Assembly: GCF_028288205.1 (NCBI RefSeq) | Contig: NZ_JAQBOD010000004.1 | Span: 1 to 48,740, forward strand | Reading direction: 5' to 3' | From: Mucilaginibacter sp. | Lineage (GTDB): Bacteria > Bacteroidota > Bacteroidia > Sphingobacteriales > Sphingobacteriaceae | Length of the DNA stretch: 48,740 bases | Shown here: positions 41,638 through 48,740 of the stretch, one piece after another | How positions within the stretch are numbered: the stretch's first letter is position 1 | How the letters are laid out: each line of letters opens with the position of its first letter | The notes under the pieces: generated by a model | Told to the model about the DNA's origin: nothing | What the model saw: the letters and a program-made list of their open reading frames with translations, nothing else | Database searches by the model: none | Position numbers and translations under genes: made by a program

Positions 41638-44112
41638 ATGCATCTTCGCATAAACCCCGCTCCATACATGAGGTCTGCCTTTATCTGTTTCTTATTTTTT
41701 ATTGGTTTTAAAGTATCGGCGCAACAAGTTAGCGTAAGCGGCAAAATTACTGATGATAATGGCAAACCTGTGCCGTTTGCCAGTGTGTATATTCAAAACA
41801 CCACGCTGGGTGCATCTGCCAATAGCGAGGGCGATTATTCGCTTCAATTAAAACCCGGCCAGTATGTGGTGCAATATAAAGCTATGGGCCTTAAGCAGGA
41901 AACCCGCAAGGTTGATCTGAAAGAAAGTAAGGTCATTAATATAACGCTCAGCACAGCAGTTTACCAGTTGCAAACGGTATCTATCACCGGCAATGGCGAG
42001 GACCCGGCGTATGCAATTATCCGCAAAGCGATAAAAAAACGTAAAACCTATTTAAACGAAGTAAAGGCGTATACCTGCGATGTTTATATTAAAGGGCTGC
42101 AAAAATTATTAGATGCACCTAAGAAATTCCTGGGCCGCGATATTAACCAGATAGGGCGGCAAATAGGTCTTGACTCTAACCGCAGGGGTATTGTGTATCT
42201 ATCAGAATCCGAATCAAAATATAGTTTTATGTATCCGGGTAAGGTGCATGAAGAAATGATATCATCAAAGGTATCGGGCAGTAACCGGGCATTCAGCTTT
42301 AACAGAGCATCAGATCTGCGGGTAAATTTTTATGAGAATTTTGAAACATGGGTGGGCATAAGCTTACGGCCGCTTATATCGCCTATAGCTGATAATGCTT
42401 TATTTTATTATAACTATAAATACATTGGCGAAACTGTTGAAAACGGAAAAACAATTAATAAAATACAGGTGATACCACGCCGGGCGCACGACCCCTGTTT
42501 TGAAGGTTATGTTTATATACAGGATGATAGCTGGCGGCTGGTTGCCCTTGACTTATACATCACCAAAAAAGCTAACATCAGCCTTGCTGATACCATTAAA
42601 ATAAATCAGCAATTTGTACCGGTAAGTAATAAGGCCTGGATGACATCAACCATCAGGTTTGATTTTACCGGTGGATTATTTGGTTTTAAACTGGGCGGTT
42701 ATTTTATATCGGTTTATAAAAATTACGCCCTTAACCCCACTTTTAATAAAAAGGATTTTAACGAGGTGCTACGCATTACTAAAGGAATTAATAAAAAAGA
42801 TAGCACCTATTGGCAACAGGAAAGGCCCATCCCCTTAACCAGCGAAGAAAAGACGGATTATAAAAAGAAAGAAGTGCTGGCGGCAAAGCGCGAATCAAAG
42901 CCTTATCTTGACTCGATAGATAAAGTAAATAATAAATTTAACCTCTTAAGGCTCACACTTAGCGGCATGAGTTTACGTGACCGTTATAAAAAAGAGTATT
43001 ACCGTTTCGATCCTTTATTAGGTACATTCTTTTTTAATACCGTGCAGGGGTTCGCGTTTAATTACAAAACATCCTTTACCAAAATGACCGATACTGCAAA
43101 TAACCGGTTCTTTAGAGTTGGCGCAAATATTGGATATGGTATTTCAGACCATATACTTAACGGCGGGGCTAATATGCTTATCCCGGTTAGTCAGTTTACC
43201 CTTGGCCTTGATGCCGGATCTGATATAGTAGATATGAATAACCTTCAACCTATTTCTACTTTATCAAATACGGTACATGGCCTGTTTGCAAAACAGAATT
43301 ATCAAAAGCTCTATCAAAAGCAATTTGCATCCGCATCACTTTCGGGGCGTATAACAGGTGGTTGGCAAGCTGTTGCTACAGTTGAATGGGCAAATCGTAA
43401 TTGGTTACCTAATACATCGGCATATTCATTTTCTAATAACAATGTGTATACTTCTAATAATCCTTTGTTGCCGGCACAAAACATACCTCTATTTCCTCAG
43501 AATCAATCCTTCAAACTCAGCTTACGCACCACTTATGATTTTAGTAACCAATATGAAACTCATCCTAATGGCAGGCGCTATTTGCCATCGCCATACCCAA
43601 CTATAGGGTTAAGCTTTACCAAGGGCATTAAAAATGTATTAAGCTCGGATGTTGATTATGGTAAGCTTTCTGCAGATATTTCTAAATCAGACATCAGCAT
43701 GGGGGTTTACGGCCATACATCTTTTTTTATAGGAGCAGGTAAATTTTTAACCGCTTCAAGTTTATACTATCCGGATTACAACCAGTTCAGGGGAAATGAA
43801 GGCCTTTTTTACAGGGGCGGCATCAGCAGTTTTTTACTACTTAATTATTATACCTACAGTACCCGTACCGAATATATAGAGGGGCACTTTGAACATAACT
43901 TTTCAGGGTTCATCACCAATAAGATTCCTATCATCAGAAAGCTTAAACTACAGGAAATTGTGCATATTAATTATCTCAGCTCGCCCGAACTGAAAAATTA
44001 TTACGAGTTAGGACTGGGGGTTCAGTATCTTAATTTAAAGGTGCTATATGGCACTTCGTATAATAGCGGCAGTAATATACATTCAGCTATCCGGCTGGGA
44101 ATCAGTTTGTAA
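41638..44112 (+). CDS. DUF5686 outer-membrane protein with carboxypeptidase-regulatory-like domain
   Basis: 824 aa. Signal peptide at about 1-30 (ends VSAQ). Residues about 31-115 form the carboxypeptidase-regulatory-like beta sandwich (VSGKITDDNGKPVPFASVYIQNTTLGASANSEGDYSL). The rest is DUF5686: a segment with RKAIKKRKTYLNEV, YLSESESKYSF, PRRAHDPCFEGYVYIQDDSWRL, and a C-terminal barrel-like domain (LGVQYLNLKVLYG end). Such proteins are outer-membrane barrels of Bacteroidota, unlike SusC because no plug domain is present. The substrate is unknown. Confidence 0.88.
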   Translation: MHLRINPAPYMRSAFICFLFFIGFKVSAQQVSVSGKITDDNGKPVPFASVYIQNTTLGASANSEGDYSLQLKPGQYVVQYKAMGLKQETRKVDLKESKVINITLSTAVYQLQTVSITGNGEDPAYAIIRKAIKKRKTYLNEVKAYTCDVYIKGLQKLLDAPKKFLGRDINQIGRQIGLDSNRRGIVYLSESESKYSFMYPGKVHEEMISSKVSGSNRAFSFNRASDLRVNFYENFETWVGISLRPLISPIADNALFYYNYKYIGETVENGKTINKIQVIPRRAHDPCFEGYVYIQDDSWRLVALDLYITKKANISLADTIKINQQFVPVSNKAWMTSTIRFDFTGGLFGFKLGGYFISVYKNYALNPTFNKKDFNEVLRITKGINKKDSTYWQQERPIPLTSEEKTDYKKKEVLAAKRESKPYLDSIDKVNNKFNLLRLTLSGMSLRDRYKKEYYRFDPLLGTFFFNTVQGFAFNYKTSFTKMTDTANNRFFRVGANIGYGISDHILNGGANMLIPVSQFTLGLDAGSDIVDMNNLQPISTLSNTVHGLFAKQNYQKLYQKQFASASLSGRITGGWQAVATVEWANRNWLPNTSAYSFSNNNVYTSNNPLLPAQNIPLFPQNQSFKLSLRTTYDFSNQYETHPNGRRYLPSPYPTIGLSFTKGIKNVLSSDVDYGKLSADISKSDISMGVYGHTSFFIGAGKFLTASSLYYPDYNQFRGNEGLFYRGGISSFLLLNYYTYSTRTEYIEGHFEHNFSGFITNKIPIIRKLKLQEIVHINYLSSPELKNYYELGLGVQYLNLKVLYGTSYNSGSNIHSAIRLGISL

Positions 44113-44216
44113 TTCTATAACGCTTTTAGGCTAAGCCATTTTTATTTTACCTTTTATCCGTTGGCTGAAACAAGCGTAATGAATTAAATCAAAAGTCATA
44201 TCTATAAACAAATTAT

Positions 44217-44224
44217 TATCTTAG
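44217..44224 (+). promoter_or_regulatory. -7-like element of dapA
   Basis: TATCTTAG resembles TAnnTTTG with one change and ends 18 bases before ATG 44243. Low confidence. Confidence 0.35.
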
Positions 44225-44242
44225 CACCCTTTAATTGTGAAC

Positions 44243-45118
44243 ATGAACAAATTTTACGGAACTGGGATAGCTATAGTTACCCCTTTTCATGCAGACGGGC
44301 AAGTGGATTATGACGGGCTTAAAAACCTTATCAATTATTTAATTGATGGCGGGGTAGAATACCTTGTGTCATTAGGTACAACCGGCGAGAGCGCCACATT
44401 AAATTCAGAAGAAAAGAAGAAAATATGGGCCTTTACTGCCGATATGGTAAAGGGCCGTGTAAATTTAGTAGCAGGCATAGGCGGTAATAATACAGCCGAA
44501 GTTGTTGAGCAGGTGGCAGCATTTGACACAACCGGTTACGATGCTATATTATCTGCAAGCCCGGCTTACAATAAGCCTACACAGGAAGGCATTTACCAGC
44601 ACTACAAAGCAATTGCCGAAAACTCTTCTCTGCCGGTAATTTTATATAATGTACCCGGCCGTACCTGCAGCAATGTTAGTGCTGAAACTACTATTAGGCT
44701 GGCCCGAGATTTTAAGAACATAATTGGTATAAAAGAAGCATCAGGCAATTTTGACCAAATTAACCAGATCATGCGCGATAAGCCGGAGGGGTTTTTAATG
44801 ATATCCGGCGATGACCCGGTTAGCTTCCCTATGATTGCTTTAGGAGCTGTGGGTGTTATATCAGTAATAGGTAATGCGCTGCCCCGCCAAACATCTGATA
44901 TGATCCGTCTGTGTTTAAATAATAATTTTAAAGCCGCGCAAAAAGGGCACTATGATCTGATTGATTTTACCAGGTTATGTTTTGTGGAAGGCAGCCCCGC
45001 AGGTGTAAAGACAGCGCTAAAACAGTTAGGTATTTGTGGTGATACGGTACGCCTGCCCCTTGTACAGGTTAGTGATTACACTGCCGGGCAGATCATTAAA
45101 GAAATTCAAAAATTTTAA
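44243..45118 (+). CDS. dapA: 4-hydroxy-tetrahydrodipicolinate synthase
   Basis: 291 aa from ATG 44243 (MNKFYGTGIAIVTPF); GTG 44237 is an alternative two codons earlier. Condenses pyruvate and aspartate semialdehyde, the first committed step to lysine and diaminopimelate for peptidoglycan. GTTGESATL (about 46-54) binds substrate, YNVPGRT holds the catalytic Tyr, and IGIKEASGN the Schiff-base Lys. It is followed by a two-way terminator shared with the H1-like gene. Confidence 0.96.
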   Translation: MNKFYGTGIAIVTPFHADGQVDYDGLKNLINYLIDGGVEYLVSLGTTGESATLNSEEKKKIWAFTADMVKGRVNLVAGIGGNNTAEVVEQVAAFDTTGYDAILSASPAYNKPTQEGIYQHYKAIAENSSLPVILYNVPGRTCSNVSAETTIRLARDFKNIIGIKEASGNFDQINQIMRDKPEGFLMISGDDPVSFPMIALGAVGVISVIGNALPRQTSDMIRLCLNNNFKAAQKGHYDLIDFTRLCFVEGSPAGVKTALKQLGICGDTVRLPLVQVSDYTAGQIIKEIQKF

Positions 45119-45164
45119 CCTAAAGATTTGATAACTTTTAAAAAGTTGCCAAATCTAAAAGCAC

Positions 45165-45199
45165 AAAAAAAAACCCTGCTGCGTGCAGCCGGGTTTTAT
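45165..45199. terminator. Bidirectional terminator between dapA and the H1-like gene
   Basis: Stem AAACCCTGCTGC / GCAGCCGGGTTT with a 2-nt loop; an A-run of nine on the left and a T-run on the right serve both strands. Confidence 0.85.
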
Positions 45200-45228
45200 T
45201 AGTAAATACAAAAAATACTTTGCGTTCT

Positions 45229-45405
45229 TTACGCTTTGTTTTTTGCTTCCTGAACTTCTAAACGAATAGCCTGAGCTAAATTTTTAAGGTCTTGCATACC
45301 TTTACGAACGCGGGTACCGGCTGCACTGTTACCCTTGGTGTAAAACTTGTCAGCATCCGCTTCAAGCGATGCAATTAAGTTTTTTACTTCAGTGAATTTT
45401 TTCAT
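45229..45405 (-). CDS. Small histone H1-like DNA-binding protein
   Basis: 58 aa, short enough to be missed. It reads MKKFTEVKNLIASLEAD, then a KFYTKGNSAAGTRVRKGMQ block and KNLAQAIRLEVQEAKNKA. This is the pattern of the small Bacteroidota histone H1-like proteins: basic, helical and with a central GNSAAGTRVRK turn. It probably binds DNA non-specifically and helps organise the nucleoid. A good Shine-Dalgarno (AAAAGGAG, 45412-45419) precedes the ATG, rare in this genome and in line with high expression. It ends at a shared terminator. Confidence 0.85.
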   Translation of the reverse strand: MKKFTEVKNLIASLEADADKFYTKGNSAAGTRVRKGMQDLKNLAQAIRLEVQEAKNKA

Positions 45406-45693
45406 TTAATTTCTCCTTTTAAAATATTATTGAGGTTTTTGTTTTGTAAAAGCTAATCTAAAATGTTTTTATTGAAAAAAAAATAGTTATAAATGCTTTA
45501 AACAGTGTTTTTTTCCACATTTTCAACCATTTTAGCTTTATGCCTTCTTAGCAAGAATAGCTTAAAAAGCTATCAATTTATCAATATTATAATAAATTTT
45601 CGTTAAAAATAATATTTGGCCCAATATTGTCGCTCGCTGGCAAAAAATTACCATTACTTACACCAATTGCTTTTATATCAAACCTATATAAAA

Positions 45694-45726
45694 CAAAAAG
45701 CTCCTGCCTGTAAATTGCAGAAGCTT
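45694..45726 (-). terminator. Terminator of the alpha-oxoamine synthase gene
   Basis: On the minus strand AAGCTTCTGC pairs with GCAGGAGCTT around a 9-nt loop and is followed by TTTTG. The rest of the gap 45406-45693 is AT-rich with no gene I can support. Confidence 0.7.
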
Positions 45727-45748
45727 ATTATTAGTTATAAGTTTTTTA

Positions 45749-47023
45749 CTAAACGGTCGTCATATTTTCTTTGTAATGCCCGGCTTTTAGTTTTTCGCCC
45801 ATTTCGCTGTATGCATCCAGTGTACGTTGCACATCTTCTAATGAATGCGCGGCGGTAGGTATCAATCTTAACAAGATCAATCCTTTAGGTATAACCGGGT
45901 AAATTACTATTGAACAGAATATACCATAGTTTTCACGCAGATCGCGTGTAAGCGAGGTTGCTTCGTACAAGTCGCCTTTCAAAAATACAGGGGTAACCAT
46001 AGTATTAGTAACACCAATATCAAAACCGCGCTCTTTTAATCCGGATTGCAGGGCAGCCGTTATCTGCCATAGTTTTTTGCGTAACTGCGGTTGGGTTTTA
46101 AGCAACTCAAAGCGCTTTTTAAGCCCCAATACCATTGGCATTGGCAAGGCCTTTGCAAATATTTGCGAACGCATATTGTAGCGCAAATAATCAATCACCT
46201 GCTTCTCTCCGGCAACAAATGCACCAATACCCGCCATTGATTTGGCAAAGGTGGCAAAGTACACATCTACTTCATCAATACAATCTTGCTCCTCGTGGGT
46301 ACCGGCTCCTGTTTTACCCATGGTACCAAAACCATGCGCGTCATCAACCAGTATGCGAAAATTATATTTGCCTTTAAGTGCAATTATCTCTTTTAATTTA
46401 CCCTGGGCACCAGACATACCAAAAACACCTTCGGTAATTAATAATATACCACCACCTGTTTGTTCAACTAAGCGAGCAGCGTGCTCCAATTGCTTTTCGC
46501 AACTCGCCAGGTCATTATGCCTGTAAACAAAGCGTTTACCCATATGCATGCGCAAGCCGTCAATAATACAGGCGTGCGACTCGGCATCATAAACTATAAC
46601 ATCATTACGATTAACCAATGAATCAATTATTGATACCATTCCCTGGTAACCATAGTTAAGCAGGAAAGCATCGGGTTTACCTACAAATTCGGCAAGGCTG
46701 GTTTCTAATTCTTCGTGATGGACAGAATTGCCAGACATCATGCGCGCACCCATTGGGTAAGCCATACCGTAATCAGCGGCGGCTTGCGTATCAGCTGCCC
46801 TAACTTCGGGATGGTTAGCCAATCCCAGGTAATTATTAAGGCTCCAAACTAAATGTTCTTTTCCGTTAAATTGCATGTGCGGGCCAATATCACCCTCAAG
46901 CCTCGGATACGAAAAATATCCATGCGACCATTCCTGGTGCTGTCCAAGAGGACCGCCCATACTGCTCGTTATTTTATCAAATAAATCCAAATTACTATCC
47001 CTATTTATCGTTTTCGGCTGCAA
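45749..47023 (-). CDS. Alpha-oxoamine synthase family PLP enzyme (KBL/BioF/SPT-like)
   Basis: About 424 aa. PLP-dependent Claisen-type acyltransferase that joins an amino acid to an acyl-CoA. Seen are VWSLNNYLGLANHPEV, GMAYPMGARMMSGN, ESHACIIDG, the PLP-binding Asp-Ala-His in VDDAHGFGTMG, and Lys in FATFAKSMAGIGAFVAG that forms the Schiff base. It differs from the known Sphingobacterium serine palmitoyltransferase in its N-terminus (NLDLFDKITSSMGGPLGQ), so sphingolipid synthesis is possible but unproven. The start is uncertain: the TTG at 47023 is inside a TATATTTG promoter match, and TTG 46990 (MDLFDKIT) is a good alternative. Confidence 0.85.
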   Translation of the reverse strand: MQPKTINRDSNLDLFDKITSSMGGPLGQHQEWSHGYFSYPRLEGDIGPHMQFNGKEHLVWSLNNYLGLANHPEVRAADTQAAADYGMAYPMGARMMSGNSVHHEELETSLAEFVGKPDAFLLNYGYQGMVSIIDSLVNRNDVIVYDAESHACIIDGLRMHMGKRFVYRHNDLASCEKQLEHAARLVEQTGGGILLITEGVFGMSGAQGKLKEIIALKGKYNFRILVDDAHGFGTMGKTGAGTHEEQDCIDEVDVYFATFAKSMAGIGAFVAGEKQVIDYLRYNMRSQIFAKALPMPMVLGLKKRFELLKTQPQLRKKLWQITAALQSGLKERGFDIGVTNTMVTPVFLKGDLYEATSLTRDLRENYGIFCSIVIYPVIPKGLILLRLIPTAAHSLEDVQRTLDAYSEMGEKLKAGHYKENMTTV

Positions 47024-47028
47024 ATATA
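47021..47028 (-). promoter_or_regulatory. -7 element overlapping the proposed start of the PLP enzyme gene
   Basis: The minus strand reads TATATTTG, an exact match to TAnnTTTG. If used, transcription starts about 47016 and the start codon must be further downstream than 47023. Confidence 0.55.
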
Positions 47029-47148
47029 AGGTTTTATATCGCTTCCAAAATTAGAAACAAGAGTCAAAAACCATGAGTCAAGATAGGAAAAATAATTTAC
47101 TTGTGTAAATTGATTCCTATTTTTGATTCTTAATCATTGACCTGAAAA

Positions 47149-48740
47149 TCAGTCTACGTTATCGTGTAAGAATGAATTGCTATCGCGGATCTCTATTTTA
47201 CCCTCATTATCAGGCAATAAAGAAAATCTGGATATCTGGCTTTCGTCAGATGCGGGGGTTTCCTGCAATGATACTTCTTTACGCTTATAGGCAGGAACGT
47301 TTTCCAGTTCCTGTATGTTACCGGTACGCAATTTCATACTCAGATCTTTTAAGCGCATAATACGCTCGCGGGATTTTCGTAATTGTTCCTCTATAGATTC
47401 GTCGGTTTTATGCTCATCCGCATTAACAACGGGTTGGGGTTCAACTATTTCCTCTTCAACCGCAGCTTCAAAGTTAATAATAGTCTCCGTTTCAGGGTCT
47501 GATAGCTTGAATGTAAATTCAGGTAGTTCATTTTCGTTCTCGCCTATCGGCTGCTCGTCAATTTCCTGAAAATTATATTTTATTACAGATGGCTCTTCGG
47601 TGCGTGTAGCTGCAAACAGGTCGAATAACCCGGCTTGTTTTTGCTCTTCTTTTGGTTGCTTCATATAAGGCTCGGCAGTAGTGCCTTCACTCACATGATT
47701 TATAAACTCATTAACCGGCTTAACCATTGGCGCATCAGGCACCAGCATAGATACTATCTTTTTGGTGCTGTATTCTTTCTCGCGCTCATCCTTAGTTTGG
47801 AAACCGGTAGCTATAATAGTAACAGATATTTTATCGCCCAGGCTTTCGTCTTTGCAATTACCCCATATCAGGTCGGCAGCAAGGCCGGCTTCTTCCTGAA
47901 TATAGTCGGTAATAATACTTACCTCGTCCATAGTTACTTCCTTCTCGCCCGAGCTAATATTTAAAAGGATATAACGCGCGCCTTCAATTTCATTATCTTT
48001 TAATAATGGCGATGATAACGCGCCTTCAACTGCTCTTAATGCACGATTCTCGCCTTCGGCGGCCGAGCTTCCCATAATGGATACGCCGCTGTCTTTCATT
48101 ACAGTACGCACATCTTTAAAGTCAACGTTTATATAGCCCGGCAAGGTTATGATCTCTGCAATACCTTTGGCGGCAGTTGTTAAAATATTATCAGCCTGTG
48201 CAAATGCCGAACCCAATGTTAGGTTACCAAATATCTGGCGCAGCCTGTCGTTTGATATTACCAGGAACGAATCAACATATTTTTTCAATTCCTCCATCCC
48301 TTCTTCGGCCTGCATTTTACGGCGTTTGCCTTCAAAAGAGAAAGGAGTAGTGATAATGCCAACGGTTAATATATCCATTTCGCGCGCGGCTTTGGCAATG
48401 ATAGGGCTTGCGCCTGTACCTGTACCACCACCCATACCTGCTGTAATAAACAACATTTTGGTATTAACGCCCAGCATTTGCTTAATGTCGTCAATATTTT
48501 CAATAGCCGAATTTTTTCCCACCTCGGGTATTGAGCCTGCACCCATACCTTCTGTTAAGCTTGCGCCTAATTGTACCTTATTGGGTATAGGGCTTAACTC
48601 CAACGCTTGCGCATCAGTGTTACAGATTATAAAATCAACACCTGTAATACCTGCCTTGTACATGTGGTTTACTGCATTACCACCGCCGCCGCCAACACCA
48701 ATAACCTTGATGATAGACGACTTTTCTTTTAACATCTCAA
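47149..48740 (-). CDS. ftsZ: Cell division protein FtsZ (5' end cut by window)
   Basis: At least 530 residues; codons before the Met at 48735 are open (…Phe-Glu-Met-Leu-Lys-Glu), as in other Bacteroidota FtsZ, so the true start lies just outside. GTPase domain with GVGGGGGNAVNHM, the tubulin signature GGGTGTGASPIIAK, and synergy-loop part NADLIW-like (AGLAADLIWGNCKDESLGDKI). Residues from about 330 are a long acidic linker, and the last block SRFSLLPDNEGKIEIRD with NSFLHDNVD is the C-terminal tail for membrane anchors. It polymerises into the Z ring at the division site. Confidence 0.95.
   Translation of the reverse strand, partial: EMLKEKSSIIKVIGVGGGGGNAVNHMYKAGITGVDFIICNTDAQALELSPIPNKVQLGASLTEGMGAGSIPEVGKNSAIENIDDIKQMLGVNTKMLFITAGMGGGTGTGASPIIAKAAREMDILTVGIITTPFSFEGKRRKMQAEEGMEELKKYVDSFLVISNDRLRQIFGNLTLGSAFAQADNILTTAAKGIAEIITLPGYINVDFKDVRTVMKDSGVSIMGSSAAEGENRALRAVEGALSSPLLKDNEIEGARYILLNISSGEKEVTMDEVSIITDYIQEEAGLAADLIWGNCKDESLGDKISVTIIATGFQTKDEREKEYSTKKIVSMLVPDAPMVKPVNEFINHVSEGTTAEPYMKQPKEEQKQAGLFDLFAATRTEEPSVIKYNFQEIDEQPIGENENELPEFTFKLSDPETETIINFEAAVEEEIVEPQPVVNADEHKTDESIEEQLRKSRERIMRLKDLSMKLRTGNIQELENVPAYKRKEVSLQETPASDESQISRFSLLPDNEGKIEIRDSNSFLHDNVD

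Noticed and set aside
45616..45858. Plus-strand frame of 80 codons
   Set aside because: Overlaps the terminator and 3' end of the PLP enzyme gene and has no supporting features.
45749..47023. Calling this gene serine palmitoyltransferase
   Set aside because: The family is right but the N-terminus and several blocks differ from the Sphingobacterium enzyme as I recall it; substrate cannot be told from sequence alone.

Overview
This 48.7 kb window looks like a chromosomal core region of a Bacteroidota bacterium of the Sphingobacteriaceae type (Mucilaginibacter or Pedobacter are my best guesses). The evidence is GldB, a DUF5686 outer-membrane protein, a small Bacteroidota histone-H1-like protein, WXXGXW proteins, eukaryote-like NADP-isocitrate dehydrogenase, few Shine-Dalgarno sites, and many copies of the Bacteroidota -7 promoter element TAnnTTTG. 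No phage, plasmid, rRNA operon or CRISPR array was seen.

Layout. 1-4.9 kb: a cut methyltransferase end, tRNA-Phe, a two-gene membrane Fe-S/CCG oxidoreductase, and small uncharacterised proteins. 5-12.4 kb: manA, an HExxH membrane protein, icd, a beta-barrel-like protein, acidic proteins, a lipoprotein and dnaX. 12.5-16.2 kb: the rpsF-rpsR-rplI operon, mtgA, a compact GIY-YIG element and an SDR gene. 16.6-25.4 kb: an arginase-fold protein, a thioredoxin-like protein, nadE divergent from gldB, a large vWA-like membrane protein and fabG. 25.5-32.8 kb: a Tat-exported sugar isomerase-like protein, an RDD protein, a CWC protein, nrdB-nrdA and msrB. 33-39 kb: a serine hydrolase, sucD, a GC-rich nested palindrome, dctA with a coupled secreted protein, and two WXXGXW paralogues. 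39.3-48.7 kb: ligA, a DUF5686 protein, dapA, an H1-like protein, an alpha-oxoamine synthase-family enzyme and ftsZ (5' end cut by the window).

The genes are mostly housekeeping: central carbon (icd, sucD, dctA), deoxynucleotides and DNA (nrdAB, dnaX, ligA), NAD (nadE), lipid (fabG), cell wall (mtgA, dapA), division (ftsZ) and oxidative repair (msrB).

The most unusual content lies between genes. Several families of palindromic elements are present. The main one has 28-29 bp perfect inverted ends starting CGTCATTGCGAG and occurs as three ~135 bp units (one in opposite orientation), a hybrid, and a decayed copy. A related pair of ends encloses a single small GIY-YIG endonuclease gene at 14758-15184, with almost nothing else between the ends. 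This suggests a minimal autonomous element with short non-autonomous relatives, and is the best candidate here for an undescribed system. Other signals are a 415 bp GC-rich nested palindrome (35791-36205), a palindrome inserted in frame in a protein gene (24176-24212), -7 elements placed so close to ATG that the mRNAs should be leaderless, and an arginase-fold protein that has lost two metal ligands.
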